This document shows positions 1 to 5,414 of a DNA stretch of 5,414 nucleotides, in pieces (within the stretch, counting starts at the first letter, position 1; the number at the start of each line of letters is the position of its first letter). Below the pieces are notes generated by a model. That model was given only the letters and a program-made list of their open reading frames with translations. It did not search any database and was not told the DNA's origin. Position numbers and translations under genes: made by a program. Location of the stretch: contig JANYIP010000037.1 of NCBI GenBank assembly GCA_025361995.1, positions 1 to 5,414 of the forward strand, written 5' to 3'. The DNA comes from Streptomycetales bacterium. Lineage in GTDB: Bacteria > Actinomycetota > Actinomycetes > Prado026.

Positions 1-53
1 GCATCACCGCTACCAGCGGACAGCGCCTCAACGGTGAGCGCGGTGATCGACAT
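1..53 (-). CDS. N-terminal fragment of an unidentified gene, divergent from serS, cut by the window edge
   Basis: Reading leftward from an ATG at 53-51, the frame stays open to the window edge and gives MSITALTVEALSAGSGD, 17 residues. An in-frame TGA at 68-66 lies just upstream, with no other ATG or GTG between, so the start cannot be further upstream. There is no Shine-Dalgarno, but a TATGAT hexamer sits exactly 6 nt before the ATG, the geometry of a leaderless actinobacterial start. The visible peptide is too short to assign to a family, and no signal peptide can be judged. It is divergent from serS, with about 180 bp between the start codons. The promoter match and the in-frame stop make a real gene plausible, but 17 codons of open frame in GC-rich DNA is weak evidence by itself. 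Confidence 0.5.
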   Translation of the reverse strand, partial: MSITALTVEALSAGSGD

Positions 54-59
54 ACGAAG

Positions 60-65
60 ATCATA
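60..65 (-). promoter_or_regulatory. -10 element TATGAT of the leftward gene (leaderless start)
   Basis: On the minus strand TATGAT (positions 65-60) matches TATAAT at 5 of 6 bases and is followed by six bases, CTTCGT, then the ATG at 53-51. That spacing would place the transcription start on the A of the ATG. No convincing -35 hexamer is seen at 16-18 nt upstream; a TTGACG at 77-72 is only 6 nt away, so it cannot act as the -35 for this box. Confidence 0.5.
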
Positions 66-69
66 TCAG

Positions 70-81
70 GGCGTCAACGCC
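70..81. repeat. Short palindrome GGCGT-CA-ACGCC, possible operator
   Basis: A 12-bp inverted repeat with 5-bp arms and a 2-nt centre lies 4 bp upstream of the TATGAT box of the leftward gene, so it falls in that promoter's -35/-10 spacer. A protein bound there would block the promoter. The arms are short and can arise by chance in GC-rich DNA. Confidence 0.25.
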
Positions 82-151
82 GAAAGCCATGACGTAGCAA
101 CAACTCTTCGGAACAATCGCCCTATCACAGACCTCCGACAAGCCGCGTCCC

Positions 152-180
152 GTCATCCACAACCGACCCAGTCATCCACA
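152..180 (+). repeat. Direct repeat of GTCATCCACA, DnaA-box-like
   Basis: GTCATCCACA occurs at 152-161 and again at 171-180, 19 bp apart start to start. Including flanks, GTCATCCACA-n-CC matches at both sites. The inner nine bases TCATCCACA differ by one base from the DnaA box TTATCCACA. The pair lies about 40 bp upstream of the putative serS -10 box. It could be a DnaA binding pair, a site for another regulator, or chance; the sequence cannot decide. Confidence 0.35.
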
Positions 181-220
181 GCCCGCCCACCGCCGCACCG
201 CAGGCCACCCCCACCGCCGG

Positions 221-226
221 TAGTCT
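221..226 (+). promoter_or_regulatory. -10 element TAGTCT of serS (leaderless start)
   Basis: TAGTCT fits the actinobacterial TANNNT pattern and is separated by six bases (CCTGGG) from the GTG start at 233. That spacing predicts transcription starting at the G of the start codon, so the mRNA would have no 5' leader. This agrees with the absence of any Shine-Dalgarno before the GTG. No clear -35 hexamer is seen around 198-203. Confidence 0.55.
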
Positions 227-232
227 CCTGGG

Positions 233-1504
233 GTGATCGATCTGCGCCTCATCCGCGAGCAGCCTGACCTCGTCCGAGCCTCCCAACGTGCACGCGGCGA
301 GGACGAGTCGCTGGTCGATGCCCTGGTGGCCGCCGACGAGCTGCGCCGGGCCAGCGGGGTGCACTTCGACACCTTGCGCGCCGAGCAGAAGGTCGTGGGC
401 AAGGACGTCGCGCGCGCCACAGGTGACGAGAAGGCTGCCCTGCTGGCAAAGGCTAAAGACCTGGCCACCCAGGTACGCGAGGCCGAGACAGCCTCTGCGC
501 AAGCGTCAGCACAAGCGGAGGAGCTCCTGCTCGCACTGTCCAACGTCGTCAACCCTGCCGCCCCCGTCGGCGGCGAGGCCGACTTCGTCGTGCTGCGGCA
601 GGTCGGCACCCCGCGGGACTTCACCCAGGAGGGCTTCACCCCGAGGGACCACGTCGAGCTCGGCCAGCTGCTCGGCGCGATCGACGTCGAGCGGGGCGCC
701 AAGGTCAGCGGGTCCCGCTTCTACTACCTCACCGGGGTCGGCGCCCTGCTCGAGTTCGCCCTCGTCCAGATGGCTATGGAGCAGGCGGTCGCGGCCGGGT
801 TCCAGCCGATGATCCCGCCGGCGCTCGTCAAGCCGGCCGCGATGCAGGGCACCGGGTTCCTCGGCCAGGCCGCCGAGAACGTCTACCGGCTCGAGGCCGA
901 CGACCTCTACCTGGTGGGTACGGCCGAGGTTCCGCTGGCGGCGTACCACATGGACGAGATCCTCGACGCGGCGTCACTCCCGTTGCGTTACGCCGGGTTC
1001 TCCCCGTCCTTCCGCCGCGAGGCCGGCTCGCACGGCAAGGACACTCGAGGCATCTGGCGGGTGCACTGGTTCGACAAGGTCGAGATGTTCTCCTACTGCC
1101 CGCCCGAGGAAGCCGCCGCCGAGCACGCGCGGCTGCTGGCGTGGGAGCAGGAGTTCCTCGGCAAGCTCGAGCTGCCCTACCGCGTGATCGACGTCGCCAC
1201 CGGGGACCTGGGTTCCTCCGCCACCCGCAAGTTCGACTGTGAGGCCTGGATCCCGACCCAGGGCGGCTACAAGGAGGTCACCTCGACCTCCAACTGCTCG
1301 GAGTTCCAGTCCCGGCGGCTGTCGATCCGGATGCGCGAAGGCGACAAGATCCGCCCGCTGGCGACGCTCAACGGCACGCTCTGCGCGGTCACCCGGATCA
1401 TCGTTGCGCTCCTGGAGAACCACCAGCAGGCCGACGGATCCGTCCGGGTACCCCAAGCCCTGCAGCATCACCTAGGCGGCCGCGAGGTCCTGCTCCCGAT
1501 CTGA
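233..1504 (+). CDS. serS: Seryl-tRNA synthetase (serine--tRNA ligase, EC 6.1.1.11)
   Basis: Cytoplasmic class II aminoacyl-tRNA synthetase that charges tRNA-Ser, and tRNA-Sec where present, with serine using ATP; it acts as a homodimer. The 423 residues match the usual bacterial length. The N-terminus MIDLRLIREQPDLVR is the standard SerS opening. Residues about 28-105, rich in Ala, Glu and Lys, form the antiparallel coiled-coil arm that grips the tRNA long variable arm. The catalytic domain follows: the motif 1 region around FQPMIPPALV (190-199), the serine-binding TAE at 230-232, motif 2 beginning FRREAGSHGKDTRG (260-273), the family signature TSTSNCSEFQSRR (350-362), and motif 3 NGTLCAVTR (380-388) with its conserved arginine. 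The GTG at 233 is the start because an in-frame TAG lies at 221-223 and the protein opening is canonical. Nothing appears truncated or missing. Confidence 0.98.
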   Translation: MIDLRLIREQPDLVRASQRARGEDESLVDALVAADELRRASGVHFDTLRAEQKVVGKDVARATGDEKAALLAKAKDLATQVREAETASAQASAQAEELLLALSNVVNPAAPVGGEADFVVLRQVGTPRDFTQEGFTPRDHVELGQLLGAIDVERGAKVSGSRFYYLTGVGALLEFALVQMAMEQAVAAGFQPMIPPALVKPAAMQGTGFLGQAAENVYRLEADDLYLVGTAEVPLAAYHMDEILDAASLPLRYAGFSPSFRREAGSHGKDTRGIWRVHWFDKVEMFSYCPPEEAAAEHARLLAWEQEFLGKLELPYRVIDVATGDLGSSATRKFDCEAWIPTQGGYKEVTSTSNCSEFQSRRLSIRMREGDKIRPLATLNGTLCAVTRIIVALLENHQQADGSVRVPQALQHHLGGREVLLPI

Positions 1505-1563
1505 GGTCGCAGGCTCGGAGACGGCCGAGGTATCAGGCCGGGCGTGAGCGACTCCTGACAGGC

Positions 1564-3207
1564 ATGCTGGCAATCTCCGGTCGGGTCGTCACCATGGACA
1601 GCACCAACGCCGTGCTTCCCCACCACGTCCTCTACGTCGACGGTGGCACGATCCGGGCCGTCCGCCCGGTCGGGCAGCCACCCCCGCCGGGCTTCGAGGC
1701 GGTCACGGTCGTCCCGAGCGGCGGCACGATCTTCCCGGGGCTCATCGAGCTCCACAACCACCTCCCGTACGACGTGCTGTCGCTGTGGAAGGTCCCCAAG
1801 CCTTATGGCAACAGGGACCAGTGGAGCGGTCCCGGCAACCCGGACTACCGGCGGCTCATCACCGGCCCGATGCAGGTCCTCGGCGCCCAGCCCGACGCGA
1901 CGGCCGCCGTCGTCCGCTACTCCGAGATGCGCTGCCTGCTCGGCGGGACCACCACGAGCCAGGGGATCACGCTGGCCAAGAGCTCGAGCATCGTCACGCA
2001 CTTCCGTGGCCTGGTCCGCAACGTCGAGCGGACCGACGACGTGCTGCTTCCACCAGCCCTGACCCACATCGCCGACGTCGAGGCGTCGCAGCGCGACAAG
2101 TTCCTCAAGCGCCTGTCCGGCAAGAAGAAGCTGATCCTGCACCTGGCCGAGGGGGTCGACGGCCCGGCCGCACAGCACTTCGCATCGCTCAAGGGCGACG
2201 ACGGGACTTGGGCGATCACCAGCAACCTGATCGGGATCCACTGCGTCGCCCTCACGGAGCCCGACTTCACGATCCTCGCCGGCCACGGTGGCTCGATGGT
2301 GTGGTCGCCGCTGTCCAACTTCCTGCTGTACGGCAAGACCGCCGACGTCGGCGCTGCCCTGCGGCAGAAGGTCCCGATGGCCCTCGGCTCCGACTGGGCG
2401 CCGTCCGGCAGCAAGAACCTGCTCGGGGAGCTGAAGGTCGCGAGGCTCACCGCTGCAGCCACGAACCTGCCGCTGACCAGCGCCGACCTGGTCGCCATGG
2501 TCACCAAGACGCCGGCGGTGATGCTCGGCTGGGGCAGCCAGGTCGGCACCCTGGCGACCGGCTACCGGGCCGACCTCGTCGTCGTCGCAGGCACGTCGGC
2601 CGACCCGTACCAGGTGCTGCTCGACGCCACCGAGGCGGACCTGCGGCTGGTGATGATCGAGGGGACCCCGAGGGTGGGGGTGCCGGCGCTGCTTCTGCCC
2701 CTCGGCGTTGCAGCGGCCGGGACCGAGGCGATCCAGGTGGGTGGTCAGCCGCGCCTGCTCAACCTGGTCGAGGCCGTGGCCGACGTGAGCGTGGCGAGGG
2801 TGTCGATGAGCCAGGCCACCCAGCTGCTCACGGCCGCTCTGCACGACCTGCCCACCTCGGCCAAGGTCAGCAAGCTGTCCCGCCTGCCCAGGGGTCAGGT
2901 ACGTCTCGCCGTGGAGGGACTGGTCGACAACCGCAAGTCCTCGCGGCCGCACCTGCCCTATCAAGGGCACGTGACCGGGCCGAACTTCCGCACCGCGCAG
3001 GAGCCGCGGCTGCTGGTCCGACCGATCCCCAAACGGACGTCGCTCAAGGGCCTCGCGCTGGCCGCCGCAGCACCGCTCGCGCTGCCCGCACTCGCCCTCG
3101 ACCCGGTGACGGCAGTCGACAACCCGGGCTACTACGACCAGCTGAGCACCGAGACCAACCTCCCGGGCAACTTGAAAGCGGCGCTGCTGGCCCTGCGGCC
3201 GGCCTGA
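1564..3207 (+). CDS. Amidohydrolase-superfamily protein (ATZ/TRZ-like deaminase type) with C-terminal extension
   Basis: A metal-dependent TIM-barrel hydrolase of 547 residues. Residues 1-50 look like the first half of the composite beta-sandwich (LAISGRVVTMD). Strand 1 carries PGLIELHNH with the metal-binding HNH at 64-66. HLAE at 193-196, H226 in GIHCVAL, SPLSN at 248-252 and GSDW with D277 complete the HxH/H/H/D set of mononuclear enzymes such as guanine, cytosine and S-adenosylhomocysteine deaminases and triazine hydrolases. No carboxylated lysine of dinuclear amidohydrolases is evident. GYRADLVVV (333-341) is the closing sandwich strand. About 170 residues follow, including an Ala/Leu-rich stretch at 494-512 and an acidic tail DPVTAVDNPGYYDQL; this is long for the family. 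There is no signal peptide. The ATG at 1564 has only a weak purine tract before it; the frame is open further upstream, but the protein opening is typical. The gene is cotranscribed with the UDG-like gene 17 nt downstream and lies 59 nt after serS. The substrate is unknown. Confidence 0.85.
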   Translation: MLAISGRVVTMDSTNAVLPHHVLYVDGGTIRAVRPVGQPPPPGFEAVTVVPSGGTIFPGLIELHNHLPYDVLSLWKVPKPYGNRDQWSGPGNPDYRRLITGPMQVLGAQPDATAAVVRYSEMRCLLGGTTTSQGITLAKSSSIVTHFRGLVRNVERTDDVLLPPALTHIADVEASQRDKFLKRLSGKKKLILHLAEGVDGPAAQHFASLKGDDGTWAITSNLIGIHCVALTEPDFTILAGHGGSMVWSPLSNFLLYGKTADVGAALRQKVPMALGSDWAPSGSKNLLGELKVARLTAAATNLPLTSADLVAMVTKTPAVMLGWGSQVGTLATGYRADLVVVAGTSADPYQVLLDATEADLRLVMIEGTPRVGVPALLLPLGVAAAGTEAIQVGGQPRLLNLVEAVADVSVARVSMSQATQLLTAALHDLPTSAKVSKLSRLPRGQVRLAVEGLVDNRKSSRPHLPYQGHVTGPNFRTAQEPRLLVRPIPKRTSLKGLALAAAAPLALPALALDPVTAVDNPGYYDQLSTETNLPGNLKAALLALRPA

Positions 3208-3209
3208 CC

Positions 3210-3215
3210 GGAGGG
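3210..3215 (+). promoter_or_regulatory. Strong Shine-Dalgarno GGAGGG of the UDG-like gene
   Basis: GGAGGG lies 9 nt before the ATG at 3225 and just 2 nt after the amidohydrolase stop. It fixes the start of the downstream gene, whose reading frame runs open far upstream through the amidohydrolase, and it shows that the gene is translated from a shared message with its own ribosome site. It is the only strong Shine-Dalgarno among the gene starts visible in the window. Confidence 0.85.
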
Positions 3216-3224
3216 AGCGCAGCG

Positions 3225-4049
3225 ATGACGCACACGTTCTGCCCCGGGTACGTCAGGGCGCCCTACCAGGGGCTGGTGGAGGACTACCCCGGCACCGAGA
3301 CGTACCCGACCGCGGACTTCCGGACCGAGTGGGGCCCGATCTTCCACCGCGGCCGCCTCGACGGCACGGCCCGCATCCTGCTGATCGGGCAGGACCCGGC
3401 CACTCACGAGGACGTCGCCCGGCGGATCCTCGTGGGTGAGGCTGGGCAACGGATCCAGGGCTTCCTCGGGAAGCTCGGCATCACCACGTCGTACGTCTTC
3501 ATCAACACGTTCCTCTACTCCGTGTACGGGCAGGCGGGCGGCTCGGCGCATGCCCACGATGCGCACATCGCCACCTACCGCAACGCCTGGCTCGACGCGC
3601 TCGCCGCCGACAACCAGCTCGAGGCCGTGGTGACCCTCGGCACGCTGGCTGACACGGCGTACCACGCCTGGCGAGCGACGCCAGGAGCCGCAACGGCGAC
3701 CTGGCGCTACGCGACGGTGCTGCACCCGACGTACCCCGACTCGGCGAGCGCGAGCGGCACGATCACCAGGGCGGCGGCGTTCGCGCGGCTCTGCACCAGC
3801 TGGAACCACGCGCTGGACCTGCTGACCGCGGCGCCCGGTGGACTGACCTCCGACCTCGCGCGCCCGCTGGTGCACTACGGGACCACCATCACCCCGGCTG
3901 AGCACGGCGCCATCCCCGAGGGCGACCTGCCGCCGGGGCTGCCCGACTGGATGCGCGGCACCAAGAGCTGGGCGGTACGGGGAACCGCGCAGCCGCCAGC
4001 CACGACGGCAGCGCAGAAGCGCGCCACGCTCACCGTCACGATCCCCTGA
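3225..4049 (+). CDS. Uracil-DNA-glycosylase-superfamily protein
   Basis: A 274-residue cytoplasmic protein with a UDG-like core at about 45-200. ILLIGQDPAT (51-60) matches motif A of family 1 Ung (GQDPYH), whose Asp activates the water; D57 is the candidate. VFINTF (91-96) resembles the Ung strand holding the uracil-reading Asn, here N94. VTLGTLAD (136-143) fits the core strand and following helix, and VLHPTYPDS (165-173) corresponds to the DNA-intercalating HPS loop, with H167. There are only two cysteines (6 and 190), so the iron-sulfur cluster of family 4, 5 and UdgX enzymes is absent. A 40-residue N-terminal lead and a tail of about 75 residues ending KRATLTVTIP flank the core. The start is set by GGAGGG 9 nt upstream. 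Base excision from DNA is inferred from the fold; it could instead act on another substrate or lack activity. It is the second gene of an operon with the amidohydrolase. Confidence 0.8.
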   Translation: MTHTFCPGYVRAPYQGLVEDYPGTETYPTADFRTEWGPIFHRGRLDGTARILLIGQDPATHEDVARRILVGEAGQRIQGFLGKLGITTSYVFINTFLYSVYGQAGGSAHAHDAHIATYRNAWLDALAADNQLEAVVTLGTLADTAYHAWRATPGAATATWRYATVLHPTYPDSASASGTITRAAAFARLCTSWNHALDLLTAAPGGLTSDLARPLVHYGTTITPAEHGAIPEGDLPPGLPDWMRGTKSWAVRGTAQPPATTAAQKRATLTVTIP

Positions 4050-4053
4050 CGTT

Positions 4054-4103
4054 CTCGTGTCAGACCCAACCGGCGCTCTGGCCCCGGCAGGGTCTGACAC
4101 GAG
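4054..4103. terminator. Perfect 14-bp-stem hairpin between convergent genes, probable bidirectional terminator
   Basis: The arms CTCGTGTCAGACCC (4054-4067) and GGGTCTGACACGAG (4090-4103) are perfectly complementary. Inside, after an AA/CA mismatch, CCGG at 4070-4073 can pair with CCGG at 4084-4087 around a 10-nt loop. The hairpin starts 4 nt after the UDG-like stop and ends 11 nt before the trpB2 stop, so it is placed to end both transcripts. Neither side has a U-tract, as is common for actinobacterial hairpin terminators. It may also be one copy of a dispersed intergenic palindrome. Confidence 0.75.
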
Positions 4104-4114
4104 CGCACGAACTA

Positions 4115-5414
4115 CTAGCCGACGTGCGGCACCGTCTGCAGCGCGGCCGCGAAGCGCTCGTCCGAGACGGCCTCGTCGGTCATCCGCCCGTCGAGGTACG
4201 CCTCGTACGACGCCAGGTCGAAGTGGCCGTGCCCGCACAGCGCCGTGAGGATGACCTTCTCCTCGCCGGACTCCTTGCAGGCCAACGCTTCCCGGATGCA
4301 GGCGGCCAGCGCGTGGGTCGGCTCGGGCGCCGGCAGGATCCCCTCCGTACGGGCGAACTGGACGCCCGCCGCGAAGCACTCGGACTGTCCGATCGCCACC
4401 GCTTCCATGAGCCCCAGCTCGTAGATGTGCGAGATCAGCGGCGCCATGCCGTGGTAGCGCAGGCCGCCGGCGTGGATCGGGTCCGGGATGAAGTCGTGCC
4501 CGAGCGTGTGCATCTTGAGCAGCGGCGTCATCCCGGCGGTGTCGCCGAAGTCGTACGCGTAGACGCCACGGGTGAAGGACGGGCAGGAGGCCGGCTCGAC
4601 GGCACGGATCGTCGGGTTCATGTTCCCGGCCATCTTCTCGCGCAGGAACGGGAACGAGAGCCCGGCGAAGTTCGACCCGCCTCCCGTGCACCCGACCAGC
4701 AGGTCCGGCTTCTCGCCCACCTTCGCCAGCTGTAGCAGGGCTTCCTCGCCGATGATCGTCTGATGCAGCAGCACGTGGTTGAGGACGGAGCCCAGCGCGT
4801 ACTTGGTGTCGTCGGACTGGGCCGCGACCTCGACGGCCTCGGAGATGGCGATCCCGAGCGACCCGGTGTGCTGCGGGTTGAGCTCGAGCTGGGCCAGGCC
4901 GGCGGCCGTCAGCGGCGACGGCGAGCGGTGCACGGTGCCGCCAAAAGTCTCGATCATCAAGCGGCGGTACGGCTTCTGGTCGTACGACGCCCCGACCTGC
5001 CACACCTCGCACTCGAGGCCGAACAGCGCGCAGGCGAAGGCGAGCGCAGTGCCCCACTGCCCGGCGCCGGTCTCGGTGGTCAGCTTCCGCACGCCCGCCT
5101 TGGCGTTGTAGAACGCCTGTGGCACGGCGGTGTTGGGCTTGTGGGAGCCCGCCGGCGAGCCGCCCTCGTACTTGTAGTAGATCCGGGCCGGGGTCCCGAG
5201 CGCCTTCTCCAGCCGGTGCGCGCGGAACAGCGGCGACGGCCGCCACAGCCGGTACACGTCGAGGACCTCGCCGGGGATGTCGACGTACCGCTCGCCGGTG
5301 ACCTCTTGCATGATCAGGTCCATCGGGAACAGCGGCATGAGGTCCTCAGGCCCGACGGGCTGCAGCGTGCCAGGGTGCAGCGGCGGCGGGGGCGGCTCGG
5401 GCAGGTCCGGGATG
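4115..5414 (-). CDS. trpB2: Tryptophan synthase beta chain type 2 (TrpB2), 5' end beyond the window
   Basis: PLP enzyme that makes L-tryptophan from indole and L-serine. The TrpB2 group is distinct from the TrpA-bound TrpB1 and often stands alone, probably salvaging indole. Counting from the ATG at 5338: EGGSPAGSHKPNTA places the PLP lysine at K67 (codon 5140-5138), TETGAGQWG (88-96) contains the catalytic Glu, GCTGGGSNFAG (216-226) is the cofactor-phosphate loop, and GGLRYHG (291-297) and CGHGHFD (368-374) are TrpB2 signatures. That ATG is internal: the frame stays open to the edge and encodes IPDLPEPPPPPLHPGT then LQPVGPEDL, which matches the conserved TrpB2 N-terminus. At least 25 residues therefore precede it, and 432 codons plus stop are visible. 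No trpA or other trp gene is in view. It converges on the amidohydrolase/UDG operon across the hairpin. Confidence 0.95.
   Translation of the reverse strand, partial: IPDLPEPPPPPLHPGTLQPVGPEDLMPLFPMDLIMQEVTGERYVDIPGEVLDVYRLWRPSPLFRAHRLEKALGTPARIYYKYEGGSPAGSHKPNTAVPQAFYNAKAGVRKLTTETGAGQWGTALAFACALFGLECEVWQVGASYDQKPYRRLMIETFGGTVHRSPSPLTAAGLAQLELNPQHTGSLGIAISEAVEVAAQSDDTKYALGSVLNHVLLHQTIIGEEALLQLAKVGEKPDLLVGCTGGGSNFAGLSFPFLREKMAGNMNPTIRAVEPASCPSFTRGVYAYDFGDTAGMTPLLKMHTLGHDFIPDPIHAGGLRYHGMAPLISHIYELGLMEAVAIGQSECFAAGVQFARTEGILPAPEPTHALAACIREALACKESGEEKVILTALCGHGHFDLASYEAYLDGRMTDEAVSDERFAAALQTVPHVG

Noticed and set aside
54..232. T-box or other riboswitch leader for serS
   Set aside because: No T-box sequence or specifier stem is seen, and the -10 box placement leaves no transcribed leader.
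34..267. 77-codon plus-strand ORF running into serS
   Set aside because: Its translation becomes Pro/Arg-rich, it overlaps both the leftward gene start and the serS start, and it has no ribosome site.
1533..1558. TCAGG/CCTGA inverted repeat after serS as a terminator
   Set aside because: The arms are 5 bp around a 16-nt loop with no U-tract, too weak to call; serS may read through into the amidohydrolase.
1468..2970. 500-codon antisense ORF opposite the amidohydrolase
   Set aside because: It lies wholly against a well-supported gene, its composition is the Arg/Gly/Asp/Val/Gln-rich pattern of a GC-rich shadow frame, and it has no recognisable domain.
1785..3224. Upstream part of the open frame that contains the UDG-like gene, which would give a 754-residue protein
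   Set aside because: This stretch overlaps the amidohydrolase in another frame and is Arg/Pro/Gly-rich. The ribosome site at 3210-3215 and the start of recognisable sequence set the true start at 3225.
3132..5246. 704-codon minus-strand ORF spanning the UDG-like gene and trpB2 in another frame
   Set aside because: It crosses two real genes and the hairpin, and its translation is a low-complexity Arg/Ala/Gly/Pro run typical of an out-of-frame reading.
1..5414. CRISPR array, insertion sequence, tRNA or prophage elements
   Set aside because: No regularly spaced repeats, transposase motifs, terminal inverted repeats with target duplication, or tRNA-like folds were recognised on either strand.

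Overview
The window is GC-rich, gene-dense bacterial DNA. A GTG start with no Shine-Dalgarno, a TANNNT -10 box 6 nt before start codons, long spurious antisense ORFs caused by high third-position GC, and an actinobacterial-type seryl-tRNA synthetase all point to a high-GC actinomycete. The family cannot be fixed from this window alone.

Layout: (1) 1-53, minus: the first 17 codons of an unidentified gene that runs off the left edge. (2) 54-232: a divergent intergenic region with two apparent leaderless promoters, a short palindrome and a 10-bp direct repeat resembling DnaA boxes. (3) 233-1504, plus: serS, complete. (4) 1564-3207, plus: a metal-dependent amidohydrolase of the nucleobase-deaminase/ATZ-TRZ type with a long C-terminal extension. 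(5) 3225-4049, plus: a uracil-DNA-glycosylase-superfamily protein, 17 nt downstream with a good ribosome binding site, clearly in an operon with the amidohydrolase. (6) 4054-4103: a perfect 14-bp-stem hairpin between convergent genes. (7) 4115 to beyond 5414, minus: trpB2, the stand-alone tryptophan synthase beta chain. Its true N-terminus lies outside the window; the ATG at 5338 is internal.

serS and trpB2 are ordinary housekeeping or metabolic genes. The part most worth attention is the amidohydrolase/UDG-like pair. It couples an enzyme family known for deaminating free bases and related heterocycles with a fold that excises damaged bases from DNA, and both proteins carry long C-terminal tails outside their catalytic cores. 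Its function is not known to me; a role in handling a modified or damaged base is inference only.
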